NCBI RefSeq assembly: GCF_003054045.1
Contig: NZ_QBKH01000002.1
Span: 62,001 to 126,000, forward strand
Length of the DNA: 64,000 nt
Direction of reading: 5' to 3'
Origin: Sphingobacterium faecium
Lineage (GTDB): Bacteria > Bacteroidota > Bacteroidia > Sphingobacteriales > Sphingobacteriaceae
A model generated the notes under the pieces. The model searched no databases and was not told the origin of the DNA. It was given only the letters and a program-made list of their open reading frames with translations. Shown in pieces: positions 47,111 through 56,787 of this stretch. Position numbers and translations under genes: made by a program. The first letter of the stretch is position 1. Every line of letters starts with the position of its first letter.

Positions 47111-48529
47111 ATGGCACATAAGTTTAAATTATTGATAACACTTTCGGTATTAACTGGTATCGGGATGATTAGTATCCTGATGATTTGGTTATACGGAAGT
47201 TATAATAATCGCCTTGAGCTCTTTCTTTCTTCAGCAGAAAGAAGCATGTTTAATGTGGTTCAGGACGTTTATCAATCTCATAGCAACGAGATTAAAAGTG
47301 AGCAAGGGGGTGCTTTAGGAACCTTACGAAAAAATCTGAGGACAAAATACACGGATGCTGAGATCGATACACTTTTCAAGGATTTGGTTTCTAACCATAA
47401 AGGTCACCCTATGAAAGGGGATAACGGTATGCCGCATGATTTTAAACAAAAGCACCTGAATGGTAAATCTGGAGGAGAGATGATGGCTCCTTATCTATTT
47501 TTGCAAATTAGGATGTCTGATAGCATGATTGCAGAGATAAAAGATAAATTTCATACTGCACTTGAAGCGAAGGGTGTACGTGCCGATTATGAAATTACAA
47601 CTGAAATATTCCCGCGTGATAGTCTTTTTGCTATTCGTAAGGAATACCGTGCGAAAAAACTATCTTGGACGCGTCCCATCATGATTGATGGGGTCGAGAG
47701 CAAATTTTTGATTGTCAAATTTAAGCAAGTTTGGAAAAATCTATTGTTTGATCTGGGGTGGCAATTGGGTATTGCGATTCTTTTGATCAGTATATTTATA
47801 GGTTCATTTCTGTATCTTTTTAAAACACTCTTTCGACAGAATCGACTTGCAGAGATGCAAAAAGCATTTGTCAACAATATGACACATGAATTGAAAACGC
47901 CTGTTTCAACCGTGATGACCGCTATTGAGGCGATACAACTTTACGGCGTAAGGCATGATCATGAAAAAATGGATCGTTATTTAGCGATTTCCAGAAATGA
48001 GCTCGACCACCTCTCTGCTATGATTGATCGTGTTTTACAATTGGACGTGGACGAACATACTGGACTAAAATTGGATAAAAGTGAAGTGGATCTTATTCAA
48101 GTTTTGAAAGATGCTGCCAACACTTTTGGAATTCATGTCAACAAGCAGGTAATGATATCTTTGGATATGGAGATGCCTTCTTTATGGATCAATGCTGATA
48201 TCTCGCATTTAAGAAATGTTATTAATAACTTGTTGGAAAATGCAGTTAAGTATTCTGGAGATCCTGTCGAAATTAATTTAAATGCGCAAGAGTATCCCAA
48301 TGATATCGAATTTACGGTTTCGGACAAGGGTAAAGGTATTGCTGTTGAATATCAAAAAGAGATTTTCGAGATGTTTTTTCGAGTGCCTGAAGGAAATTTA
48401 CATCAAGTAAAGGGCTTTGGAATTGGTTTGGCATATGTGCGACAAGTTATTGTGCAGCATGGTGGGAAAATAACTGTCAAAAGCAGTTTAAATAAAGGGA
48501 GTACCTTTATTGTTAAATTACCAAAATAA
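47111..48529 (+). CDS. Sensor histidine kinase
   Basis: About 472 residues. TM1 (7-29), a periplasmic sensor of about 180 residues, TM2 (212-236), a HisKA domain with the phospho-acceptor H259 in NNMTHELKTP, and a HATPase domain with N-box NNLLENAVKYS, G1 DKGKGI, F-box EMFFRVP and G2 GFGIGLAYV. The periplasmic region matches no domain I recognise; it is rich in charged residues with a MKGDNGMPHDFKQKH segment. Upstream in-frame ATGs exist, but the ATG at 47111 places TM1 at the N terminus. The regulator gene follows seven bases later. Confidence 0.92.
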   Translation: MAHKFKLLITLSVLTGIGMISILMIWLYGSYNNRLELFLSSAERSMFNVVQDVYQSHSNEIKSEQGGALGTLRKNLRTKYTDAEIDTLFKDLVSNHKGHPMKGDNGMPHDFKQKHLNGKSGGEMMAPYLFLQIRMSDSMIAEIKDKFHTALEAKGVRADYEITTEIFPRDSLFAIRKEYRAKKLSWTRPIMIDGVESKFLIVKFKQVWKNLLFDLGWQLGIAILLISIFIGSFLYLFKTLFRQNRLAEMQKAFVNNMTHELKTPVSTVMTAIEAIQLYGVRHDHEKMDRYLAISRNELDHLSAMIDRVLQLDVDEHTGLKLDKSEVDLIQVLKDAANTFGIHVNKQVMISLDMEMPSLWINADISHLRNVINNLLENAVKYSGDPVEINLNAQEYPNDIEFTVSDKGKGIAVEYQKEIFEMFFRVPEGNLHQVKGFGIGLAYVRQVIVQHGGKITVKSSLNKGSTFIVKLPK

Positions 48530-48536
48530 TAGGATT

Positions 48537-49211
48537 ATGATTGATATCTTATATGTAGAAGATGAGTCAAGTTTAGCTCTTATTGTTGCAGATAGTTTGG
48601 AAACGAATGGTTTCTCTGTCCGGCATTGTCAGGAAGGGAAGAGTGCTTTGCGAGCGTTTGAGAAGGAAAAACCGGATATCTTGTTGATTGATGTAATGAT
48701 GCCTGTTATGGACGGTTTTACTTTGGCTACTCATATCCGAGAGCGCGATAGTCAAATTCCTATTATTTTTCTGACTGCTCGGGTACAAACGGAGGATGTT
48801 GTTAAAGGATTTCATTTAGGGGCAAACGATTATGTGAAAAAACCTTTTCGCATTGAGGAACTTGTTGTTCGTATTGAATCGCTGTTAAAAAATAGTCCAA
48901 AAATGCAGTTTAGTCAAAATTTGATGATTGGCGATTATGTCCTCGATAGTCTCAAGCAAACACTGAGTTACCATGGAGACATGATCAAATTGTCTTATCG
49001 GGAGAGTGAATTATTGCGAAGCCTATATGAGAATAGAAATCAAGTTGTACCGCGTGAAGATATTATGAAAACCTATTGGAGTTATGATAAATATTTTTCG
49101 GGTAGAAGTTTGGATGTTTTTATCAGTAGGATCCGTAAATATTTAAATAAAGATGCCCGCATTAAGATTACGAATATACGAGGCATCGGTTATATGCTAT
49201 CTGTTGATTAA
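48537..49211 (+). CDS. OmpR/PhoB-family response regulator
   Basis: 224 residues. The receiver domain has acidic pocket VEDE (7-10), phospho-acceptor D52 in LLIDVMMPVMDG, LTAR and the KPF lysine. The C-terminal winged-helix Trans_reg_C domain ends in SLDVFISRIRKYLNKDARIKITNIRGIGYML. It pairs with the histidine kinase seven bases upstream. The ATG at 48537 begins at the first conserved strand, so the start is firm. The divergent DUF4270/kelch operon is a candidate target. Confidence 0.96.
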   Translation: MIDILYVEDESSLALIVADSLETNGFSVRHCQEGKSALRAFEKEKPDILLIDVMMPVMDGFTLATHIRERDSQIPIIFLTARVQTEDVVKGFHLGANDYVKKPFRIEELVVRIESLLKNSPKMQFSQNLMIGDYVLDSLKQTLSYHGDMIKLSYRESELLRSLYENRNQVVPREDIMKTYWSYDKYFSGRSLDVFISRIRKYLNKDARIKITNIRGIGYMLSVD

Positions 49212-49280
49212 AGAATATTTATAGACTGTTTTTTTTGAATAAATTGTTAATTTATAGCGGTTTAAAATGTTTTCATATTC

Positions 49281-49321
49281 AACTTAGATAAATTGGATAT
49301 AAAATACAATTTATCTAAGTT
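49281..49321. repeat. Perfect 14-base inverted repeat at the tetR promoter
   Basis: AACTTAGATAAATT (49281-49294) and its exact reverse complement (49308-49321) flank a 13-base spacer. The left arm covers the -33 TTG and the right arm covers the start of the -7 box, so a protein bound here would block transcription. The arm sequence is also the core of the dcd, pgi and phosphopantetheinyl transferase promoters. Confidence 0.8.
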
Positions 49322-49323
49322 TG
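49293..49323 (+). promoter_or_regulatory. Promoter of the tetR-type gene
   Basis: TTG (49293-49295), 20 bases, TAAGTTTG (49316-49323). The start codon follows 22 bases later. Confidence 0.75.
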
Positions 49324-49345
49324 TATGCAGTAAAAAAAGTGTAAA

Positions 49346-49888
49346 ATGAAAGATAGTGTATTGAGTAGAAAAGAGAAAATTATTCGTGAGGCTTTGAATT
49401 TATTTTCTGAGCAAGGATATGCCGATACCTCTACCAAAGCTATCGCTCAAAATGCTGGTGTCTCTGAGGCCTTGATTTTTAAACATTTTGGCAATAAAGA
49501 TGCGCTATTGGTTCATTTGATCAAGGCTGGATATCGCAAAGTCCTTACTCACCACAAAGGGATGATGACTTATGTCGATTCTAAAGATTTTTTACGCAAG
49601 ATGATTAATCTACCCAGTAAATTGGTCGCGGACGAGCCCATTTTTTGGAAACTTCAAGAGCGCCTTTCTCATCATCCTTTTTCGAAACAGCAGCATGAGC
49701 AGTTTATGAAACCTGTTCAAGCCATTATCGTGAGAGCTTTCAAAGAATTAGGCTATAAAAACCCAGATCTGGAAACCGAACTGCTTTTAATAGTCATCGA
49801 TACCCTATGGAAAAAAGAGGCTAATGGCGAACTTGATCATGCCATGGAATTAGCGATCCTCCTAGAACAGAAATACGATTTGATTTAA
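49346..49888 (+). CDS. TetR/AcrR-family transcriptional regulator
   Basis: 180 residues. The N-terminal helix-turn-helix is canonical: EALNLFSEQGYADTSTKAIAQNAGVSEALIFKHFGNKDALL (residues 15-55). The C-terminal ligand domain is helical and variable. A perfect inverted repeat overlaps its own promoter, fitting autorepression. No transporter or enzyme is adjacent in the same operon; the downstream GH3 gene starts 126 bases later. Ligand unknown. Confidence 0.94.
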   Translation: MKDSVLSRKEKIIREALNLFSEQGYADTSTKAIAQNAGVSEALIFKHFGNKDALLVHLIKAGYRKVLTHHKGMMTYVDSKDFLRKMINLPSKLVADEPIFWKLQERLSHHPFSKQQHEQFMKPVQAIIVRAFKELGYKNPDLETELLLIVIDTLWKKEANGELDHAMELAILLEQKYDLI

Positions 49889-50014
49889 TTTTCATCTTGT
49901 TTTTTGGAACGAACTATGCAAGTTTGTGCATGTTTTATCAAATTTGTTGCATAAACTGTTTTTTATTATGTAAAAAATGTCCGTTCTTAGTACTCAATTT
50001 TATACAAACTAATT

Positions 50015-51721
50015 ATGTTAAAAAAACTAGCTCTAGTTGTCGTCGCATTGACATCATCTATCTCTTTTTCACAAGCACAGGACAAAAAAGACTTTGTCAA
50101 GTATATCAATTCCCCACATACTTGGGTGGACTCTGTCTTTAATACATTGACTCCCAAAGAACGTATAGCACAATTATTTTTAGTACGTGCACATACCAAT
50201 CTGGGACAGCGCTACATAGACTCTGTTGCTCAGGTGATTAAAAATGAACAGTTGGGAGGTCTTGTTGTTTTTCAAGGTGGACCTGTTCGTCACGTCGATA
50301 TGTTCAACAAATACCAGCAACTTTCCAAAGTACCTTTATTGATTACATTTGATGGAGAGTGGGGTTTAGGCATGCGTTTACCGGATTCCACATTATCCTA
50401 TCCTTATCAAATGACATTGGGTGCAGTTCAAAATGATCAGTTGATTTATCAAATGGGGCAAGAAGTTGCAAAAGATTTTCACCGGATTGGTATGCACTTT
50501 AATTTTGCTCCAGTAGTGGATATTAATAATAATCCTAAAAACCCTGTGATCGGTTTTCGGTCCTTTGGTGACAATAAAGAAAATGTGACCCGCAAAGCCA
50601 AAGCATATATGGATGGGATGATGAATGGTGGTATCATTTCATCCCTGAAGCATTTTCCTGGGCATGGAGATACGGATGTAGATTCGCACCATGATTTGCC
50701 TCAGCTTACGTTTAGCAAAGATCGTTTGGAGGCTTTGGAAATGTTTCCGTTTAAAGAATTGATCAAAGCGGGTGCACCAGCGATCATGGTTGCCCATATG
50801 AATATTCCGAGTTTAGATCCAGCCCCCAATATTCCTTCTTCTATTTCAAGACCTATTGTAACCGGTATACTCCGTGAAGAATTAGGATTTCGTGGTCTGA
50901 CGGTCACGGATGCTATGGATATGAATGGTGTTAAAAAGTTTTTCCCTAATGGTGAAGCTGATGTCATGGCTATTATAGCTGGACATGATTTGTTAGAGAT
51001 CTCTGAAAATAGCAACCGCGCGATTGATTTAGTGCTTCAAGCTATTCAAGAGGGGAGGATCAATCAAGCGGATGTAGATGCACGCGTGAAAAAAGTACTT
51101 GCTTCTAAATTATGGTTAGGTTTAGATCACTATAAAGATGTCAACACGACCAATCTTTATGGTGAGTTGAATAGAACTTCCGCCAAACAATTGATCGATC
51201 AGTTGGCTGAAGCATCTGTTACTGTTTTAAAATCTACCGATAAAATAAAAGTATTTAAAAAATCAGAAAAAACAGCAATTGTTAATATTGGATTAAAATC
51301 TCCAGCTGCTTTTCAACAGATTATGGCAGATGCTTTATCGGATGAGACCCAGTATTATATCAGCGATGAAACAAGTAAAGATGAACTCAAAAAGATCATC
51401 AAGGAAGTCAAAAGAAATAAGCAGATCATCTTGGCTATTCATGATACACGGTCTCGTCCTCGTCCACAATTTCCTATAAACGAAGAGGTACAAAATCTAG
51501 TTAAAAAGCTCGCTAAAAAATCAATTGTTACCTTCTTTACCAATCCCTATGCGATGGATGGTTTTAAAGGTGTACAAAAAAGTAAAACCATACTCGTCGC
51601 CTATCAGAATGATGAGTTTATGCAAAGAGCTGCAGCAAAAGCGATATTGGGACAGTATGTGACAACAGGTAAATTACCCGTCACCATCAACAAACACTTC
51701 AAGTACGCTGCCGGAAAATAA
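50015..51721 (+). CDS. Glycoside hydrolase family 3, beta-N-acetylhexosaminidase-like
   Basis: 568 residues. A signal peptide ends near SQAQ. The GH3 N-terminal domain has DGEWGLGMRL, the NagZ-type loop KHFPGHGDTDVDSHH (212-226) with catalytic histidine, and nucleophile D299 in VTDAMDM. A Ser/Thr/His dyad of this kind marks exo-beta-N-acetylglucosaminidases of the NagZ type. A C-terminal alpha/beta sandwich domain (about 390-560) is also present. Export suggests action on peptidoglycan fragments or glycans in the periplasm, unlike cytoplasmic NagZ. In larger Bacteroidota homologues a serine-hydrolase domain is fused at the C terminus; it is absent here. Confidence 0.9.
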   Translation: MLKKLALVVVALTSSISFSQAQDKKDFVKYINSPHTWVDSVFNTLTPKERIAQLFLVRAHTNLGQRYIDSVAQVIKNEQLGGLVVFQGGPVRHVDMFNKYQQLSKVPLLITFDGEWGLGMRLPDSTLSYPYQMTLGAVQNDQLIYQMGQEVAKDFHRIGMHFNFAPVVDINNNPKNPVIGFRSFGDNKENVTRKAKAYMDGMMNGGIISSLKHFPGHGDTDVDSHHDLPQLTFSKDRLEALEMFPFKELIKAGAPAIMVAHMNIPSLDPAPNIPSSISRPIVTGILREELGFRGLTVTDAMDMNGVKKFFPNGEADVMAIIAGHDLLEISENSNRAIDLVLQAIQEGRINQADVDARVKKVLASKLWLGLDHYKDVNTTNLYGELNRTSAKQLIDQLAEASVTVLKSTDKIKVFKKSEKTAIVNIGLKSPAAFQQIMADALSDETQYYISDETSKDELKKIIKEVKRNKQIILAIHDTRSRPRPQFPINEEVQNLVKKLAKKSIVTFFTNPYAMDGFKGVQKSKTILVAYQNDEFMQRAAAKAILGQYVTTGKLPVTINKHFKYAAGK

Positions 51722-51748
51722 GTCCTTATCTACCTTTAATATAATAAG

Positions 51749-51787
51749 AAAAGGGCTGATCTATTGATCAGCCCTTTCTTTCTTTTT
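51749..51787. terminator. Bidirectional terminator between GH3 and the processing protease
   Basis: A perfect 12-base-pair stem (51750-51761 with 51766-51777) with TATT loop. A T-rich tract follows on plus, with an A-rich tract on the other side. Confidence 0.85.
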
Positions 51788-51800
51788 TTATTTCATTTCC

Positions 51801-53921
51801 TTACTTCTTTTCTTGGATGATGAAGTCTGTCATCACTTTAGCACTTTCATCCTGTACAAAGTCAAACTCCATCTTAGGTTGTGGTTTTCCCTCTTCCCAT
51901 AGTGGTAAGCCTCTTTGTTTCAATAAAGCATTTACACGATCTCTATTTTTCTTTTGATTATCGTCGCGTTCTTTTTTGAATTTATCAAGTTGCAAAGGTA
52001 TTTTAGTTTCTTCGTCACGTTTTTCAAATGAAGCAATATCCTCCAGTAAGAACTTGTATTCGGTTGAGTTTTTCATTCTGGCTTCATGCTCTTGCTCCAA
52101 TTTTTTATTGATCGGAGTTAAATCAGCCACTTTTTTATAGGTACTTGATTTTATTTGATCCCATGGTAAAGCAGACGGTTCCGAACTTTCTCCAAACTTT
52201 TCAGCTGAATATTGTGTTGGGAATGTGACATCAGGACTTACTCCTTTATGTTGTGTACTGCTACCATTGACACGGTAAAACTTACCTAAGGTAATATTGA
52301 TCTGACCATATTCAGGCGCTCCGTTAGGGGTGTCTGGATCTTTCTCTTGTTGTGCTTTCAATAATAATTTACTTGTAGGGCTGATCACGCGAGACATATC
52401 CACGGCAGACTGTACCGTACCCTTACCGTACGATTGTGAACCTAATATCACTCCACGTCCATAATCCTGTATAGCACCCGCAAAAATTTCGGAAGCAGAA
52501 GCAGAAAAACGATTGATCATAACACCTAATGGGCCATCCCATGATACACCTGCATTACGATCCTCTTCAACATCTATTGAATTGCGCACATCACGTACTT
52601 GTACCACTGGACCTTTGTCAATGAATAAACCGGTCAGGTCGATCGCCTCTGGAAGAGATCCTCCACCATTGAATCGTAAGTCAATCAGCACAGCATCTAC
52701 TTTTTCTTGTTTCAGCGTATCCAATAATAACCGAACATCACGAGTTGTACTTTTGTAGTTTGGATCACGTTTGCGGTAGGCTTCAAAATCCATGTAGAAT
52801 TTTGGAATATTAATGACACCAACACGGTAAGTTTTACCATCAGTGCCTTTTACATTCAAGATTTCCTTTTTAGCAGACTCCTCAGCCACTACGATGCGTT
52901 CTCTCGTTAAAGATACGATTTTAGGGTGTGCGCCAATGGGTTGACCAGCAGGTATAATCTTCAATCGTACAAGTGTTCCAGCAGGCCCTTTGATTTTCGC
53001 GACTGCAGCATCTAATCTCCAACCTATGATATCTTCAAATTCACCATCTTTTCCCTGTGCCACCCCTACGATCTTATCATCTATCGCTAGGCTTTTGTCT
53101 TTAAAAATAGGTCCGCCCGGAATAATTTCACTGATGGTCACCATCTCGTTATCAATTGTCAATCGTGCACCAATACCTTCAAATGTATTAGCCATTCCCT
53201 CATTAAAGGCTTGTGCAAAAGAAGGGTTGAAATACGAAGTATGTGGATCTACAGCATCTGTCAATGCGGTCATGATCAACTGAAATGCATCATTTGAATT
53301 TGTTTTTTTACCCTGAGAGATCAAATTGTTATAACGCTTACGCAAGGTCTCTTTTTGCTTGGTTTCCGTGCTATCTGTTTTTTTAGCAGTTGTCATTTCC
53401 AGATTCAACAAATCATATTTCACACGATGTTTCCATTGCGTATCGGCTTCGGCTGTATTTTTGAACCAACCTAATTTCTCTCTGCTCGGAAGAAAATATT
53501 CATCTAGAGTAAAATCTTGCTTAACATCCACTTGTTTGAGCGCATATTGCATGCGTTCCAAATAGCGCTTGGAGTACACATTGAAAATATGAAAAGGCGC
53601 GGATAAATCACCATTTCTAAAATCTTGAGCGATTGTATTGCGGTATTGTTGAAATTCATCGATATCGGACTGTAATAGGTAGTTTTTTCCTTGATCCAAC
53701 GTTTTTATTAAATTGTCAAAAACAATCTTCGAGATGGAATCATTCAGTTGTACTTTTTTATAACTGGTCGATTCTAAGAGTCCTGCAACTTCTTTTGCGA
53801 TGACTTCGTGTTGTGCGCTAGGCTTTAAACCTCCTTCTACTTCGGTTAAATTAACTCGCGGCTTCGAGCCGCAGGAGACGATCGAAATAACAAAAAGGGT
53901 GAATATTAGCTTTTTAAACAT
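51801..53921 (-). CDS. C-terminal processing protease (S41A, Prc/Tsp-type)
   Basis: 706 residues from the ATG at 53921. A lipoprotein signal ends at ISIVSC. Order: an N-terminal helical domain found in Prc-type proteases, a PDZ domain (IGARLTIDNEMVTISEIIPGGPIF), the S41 core with LIDLRFNGGGSLPEAID, the catalytic serine in FSASASEIFAGAIQDYGR and the catalytic lysine in SYGKGTVQ, and a long C-terminal helical tail. It degrades or trims envelope proteins. An upstream ATG at 53945 is possible but would lengthen the signal. Confidence 0.95.
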   Translation of the reverse strand: MFKKLIFTLFVISIVSCGSKPRVNLTEVEGGLKPSAQHEVIAKEVAGLLESTSYKKVQLNDSISKIVFDNLIKTLDQGKNYLLQSDIDEFQQYRNTIAQDFRNGDLSAPFHIFNVYSKRYLERMQYALKQVDVKQDFTLDEYFLPSREKLGWFKNTAEADTQWKHRVKYDLLNLEMTTAKKTDSTETKQKETLRKRYNNLISQGKKTNSNDAFQLIMTALTDAVDPHTSYFNPSFAQAFNEGMANTFEGIGARLTIDNEMVTISEIIPGGPIFKDKSLAIDDKIVGVAQGKDGEFEDIIGWRLDAAVAKIKGPAGTLVRLKIIPAGQPIGAHPKIVSLTRERIVVAEESAKKEILNVKGTDGKTYRVGVINIPKFYMDFEAYRKRDPNYKSTTRDVRLLLDTLKQEKVDAVLIDLRFNGGGSLPEAIDLTGLFIDKGPVVQVRDVRNSIDVEEDRNAGVSWDGPLGVMINRFSASASEIFAGAIQDYGRGVILGSQSYGKGTVQSAVDMSRVISPTSKLLLKAQQEKDPDTPNGAPEYGQINITLGKFYRVNGSSTQHKGVSPDVTFPTQYSAEKFGESSEPSALPWDQIKSSTYKKVADLTPINKKLEQEHEARMKNSTEYKFLLEDIASFEKRDEETKIPLQLDKFKKERDDNQKKNRDRVNALLKQRGLPLWEEGKPQPKMEFDFVQDESAKVMTDFIIQEKK

Positions 53922-53945
53922 ATTTTCTATAATTTTAATAGTCAT

Positions 53946-54392
53946 TTTTAATATATGAGATAGCGCTTTAAATCCAAAGAGCTAAATTTAAAGAATTTCA
54001 GTTCATATTTTTAACAAATCAACAAATTTATTTGATACTTTATTTGAAACATCTCTAATATTTATATTTCTTGTAATAATAACTCATTTTAATGAATTTA
54101 AGTATCTTTATCCAACAAGCAATTGATGCTGTAATAATAATGTTATAAGAAGATCATGTGCTTCAGTCGGTTTAAGAGCCATATCAGTTGTGCGTACAAT
54201 ATGCGTCTCACGAACAATGAAATTTAGCAGAGCGACCTCTATAGTCGTAGTTTAGACGATAAGAGCAGCAGTCAAGATCCAATGGCACAGCATATACGTG
54301 TTTAAAAACGAAGTACTAATTAACTAAACAAAGCTGGATACCAGATGTTCATTTCACTTCATAATATAGAAACTTATCAATAATAATAGCTA
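53946..54392. other. Intergenic region, compositionally uneven
   Basis: 447 bases. The first part is AT-rich. Bases about 54150-54310 are visibly less AT-rich than the flanks and contain short minus-strand frames that look coding-like but are broken by stops and frame changes. No family could be identified. It may be a decayed gene. Confidence 0.35.
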
Positions 54393-55130
54393 ATGAAAAA
54401 TTTAATAATGACCATTATATGTTTGTGCGTCACGGAGACCAGTTTCGGGCAACTTAAAAACATCCGCTATTCAGATGGCGACCAAGGATTAACGGGTTTA
54501 TTAAATACGGATGCTGGTGAAGGTGCACCAGGTGTATTGATTCTTCCAGCTTGGATGGGTATTGATGATGAAGCTACGCAAGCTGCTGTACAGCTGAGCA
54601 AGGAAGGGTATATCACCTTTGTTGCCGATATCTATGGCGATGGCAATAAGCCGACTACTGCAGCAGAAGCGGGGCAACAGGCTGGAAAATATAAGCAGGA
54701 CTACCAAGCTTATCAAAGAAGGATTCGTCTTGCTCTAGAGCAGCTGGTCAAAGCTGGAGCGAGTCCACGTCGTTTGGCTGTTATGGGCTACTGTTTTGGT
54801 GGTACCGGAGCTTTAGAAGCTGCAAGAGCAGGCTTAGAAGTGCAAGGTGTCATTTCTGTACATGGCAACCTTGGTAAAGGTAGTCGTCCAGATGGAGCGC
54901 TCAAGACTAAAATATTGGTTCTTCATGGTGCCGCAGACCCACATGTATCAGCACAAGAAATTGCAAATTTTAGAAAAGAAGTGGAAACCGCGCATGCCGA
55001 TTGGCAAATGATTTATTATGCTGACGCTAAACATGCTTTTACCAATCCTGCGAGTGCTGATTTTCAGCCGATAGCCGCACAGCGATCCTGGAAACATTTA
55101 CTTGTTTTTTTAGATGAAATATTGAAATAA
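54393..55130 (+). CDS. Dienelactone hydrolase-family protein, exported
   Basis: 245 residues. A signal peptide ends near SFGQ (residue 20). The alpha/beta-hydrolase triad is C134 in MGYCFGG, D182 in HGAADPH and H214 in DAKHAFT, the cysteine-type triad of the dienelactone hydrolase family. The signal peptide places it in the periplasm, so the substrate is probably an ester or lactone met outside the cytoplasm rather than chlorocatechol intermediates. It converges with the TPR gene. Confidence 0.9.
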   Translation: MKNLIMTIICLCVTETSFGQLKNIRYSDGDQGLTGLLNTDAGEGAPGVLILPAWMGIDDEATQAAVQLSKEGYITFVADIYGDGNKPTTAAEAGQQAGKYKQDYQAYQRRIRLALEQLVKAGASPRRLAVMGYCFGGTGALEAARAGLEVQGVISVHGNLGKGSRPDGALKTKILVLHGAADPHVSAQEIANFRKEVETAHADWQMIYYADAKHAFTNPASADFQPIAAQRSWKHLLVFLDEILK

Positions 55131-55142
55131 GTGCGACTCTTT

Positions 55143-55182
55143 TCAAGCTATAGATTAATGAGCGTATTCCTCTATAGCTTGA
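55143..55182. repeat. Inverted repeat between the hydrolase and TPR genes
   Basis: A perfect 11-base stem TCAAGCTATAG with CTATAGCTTGA (55143-55153 and 55172-55182). The right arm lies within the last codons of the TPR gene. No T-run follows on either strand, so it is a weak terminator at best. Confidence 0.45.
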
Positions 55183-56285
55183 TGAAAGGAAGCTTTTAGT
55201 TTTGCAAAGTCCTCATACGTATTTTCTGCTTGTTTATAGTCTTTTAGAAGGATGTATACCTCTCCCAGTTTATCTAAAACTGCGAGCTCAAGCTGTATGT
55301 CTTTTCTTTCACGTGCCAGGAGAAGAGCTGAAAGGAATTCTTTTTTTGCGATTTTGATATTATTGTCTAACAGTTTAGACGAAGCAAGTACATATTCTAT
55401 AGCCGCCAGTTCATGGGTTAGTTTTTTATTTTCTGCGAGTTGTTGCGCCTGCAGTAAAAACCATTGTGCTTCGGTAAATTTATTTTGGTCAAAATATACT
55501 TGAGCGAGTTGTTGCCAAGCAATGATCTTATCCCCATAAGCCTTTGATTTGTTATAAAGGGGTATCGCTTTCCTAATGATATCCAGTTCTGCGCCATCAT
55601 AGTTTTTCATCCCAGCTTTAGCCATAGCAATCTGCATCCAAGCATTTGCTTGTTCATGGGTGTTTTTTGACTGGACAGCAGACTTCAAATTTTCCTGTGC
55701 AGCCAGTTCTGCTTTTTCAAATTTTCCTGCATAAAGTAACACAACAGCAAGATTTTGGTTCAATAGTGTTTTGTCCAGTTTATGGTTTCCTTTAGCAGCA
55801 ATTTGGATCGCATTTTCAAAATAAGCGATTGCTTGATCTGGTAAATTATGATTTACCGCAAATAAACCGGCTTCATTTAAAAGGCTGTAGTTTGCGTGAT
55901 CATCGTATTGTTGCCCGATACGGACTAATAGTTCATTCCATTTGCCTAAATCAGTAGGTACTGGATGGATTAAATATTGAAATTGTGCCTGATCTGTCAA
56001 GCTTTTAATTTGCGTGAGCAAGGTTTTATAACGCAGTTCCTGAGCTATTTTTTTTGCAAAATCTTTTCGCGTGCTGCTATCAAATAGCTCTATTAATTGT
56101 TCTGTTTTGCTCTTAGGAGGTGGGAGAATATATACCTTCGGGCCTATACCTTTAAAATCACTATTATACTTTATGATGGTATTCGTATTATCTGTGCTTG
56201 ATTCCTGAGCATACGACATGAAGCAGCCTATCAAAAGATAGCTACTGGTAAGAAAAGTAATTTTCCAATATTTCTTTTTAGTCAT
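55155..56285 (-). CDS. Tetratricopeptide-repeat protein, exported
   Basis: 376 residues. A signal peptide ends near SYAQ. Residues 120-370 form about six TPR helical pairs, seen as LLNEAGLFAVNHNLPDQAIAY, LNQNLAVVLLYAGKFEKAEL, AWMQIAMAKAGMKNYDGAEL, AWQQLAQVYFDQNKFTEAQW and LDKLGEVYILLKDYKQAENTYE. TPR proteins are scaffolds. There is no attached kinase or HTH domain. Role unknown. Confidence 0.85.
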   Translation of the reverse strand: MTKKKYWKITFLTSSYLLIGCFMSYAQESSTDNTNTIIKYNSDFKGIGPKVYILPPPKSKTEQLIELFDSSTRKDFAKKIAQELRYKTLLTQIKSLTDQAQFQYLIHPVPTDLGKWNELLVRIGQQYDDHANYSLLNEAGLFAVNHNLPDQAIAYFENAIQIAAKGNHKLDKTLLNQNLAVVLLYAGKFEKAELAAQENLKSAVQSKNTHEQANAWMQIAMAKAGMKNYDGAELDIIRKAIPLYNKSKAYGDKIIAWQQLAQVYFDQNKFTEAQWFLLQAQQLAENKKLTHELAAIEYVLASSKLLDNNIKIAKKEFLSALLLARERKDIQLELAVLDKLGEVYILLKDYKQAENTYEDFAKLKASFHQAIEEYAH

Positions 56286-56787
56286 GTATATCCCTGCTGT
56301 TAGTGAGGTTATTGCAAATATGGAGAAAAAATGTGTAAAATACTGTTAAAGGGATAACTAGAACGTGGCGTGCACCTATTTTTAACGAAAAAATTAAATT
56401 TTCAAGATTTTAAAGGAGTTCATAATACACGGATTGATTATCCGATATCAACCCTAAATCTGAAAATCGAACCCATCTTAATTTTCTGTAAAGCACACTA
56501 TATAATATACAAATTGGAGTTGCCTATCTATATCTTCTTACCACTGTAACTTTTTTATCGAAAAAACTGATTTGCTTGCATCAAGTTTTAACCTTTCATT
56601 TATCTTCTTTACTTTAGCTTCTGATCAATCCTCTAAACTTTAATCTTTTATACATGACAATCAAAAAGAGACGTGTAAGATTTGTTCATGTCCTATCGTA
56701 ATTTGGGAAATCTATTCCCCATGATCTTTAGATCTTTGTGAACTTATTTCAACCATTTTTAATTTACAAGAGTAATAAACCAATAAA
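56286..56787. other. Divergent intergenic region upstream of the sulfatase gene
   Basis: 502 bases, AT-rich. It must contain promoters for the leftward TPR gene (a near -7 box CATATTTG lies about 30 bases upstream) and the rightward sulfatase gene. No frame, hairpin or RNA gene could be supported. Confidence 0.5.

Noticed and set aside
55143..55182. Inverted repeat as a strong terminator
   Set aside because: No T-run on either strand; listed only as a repeat.
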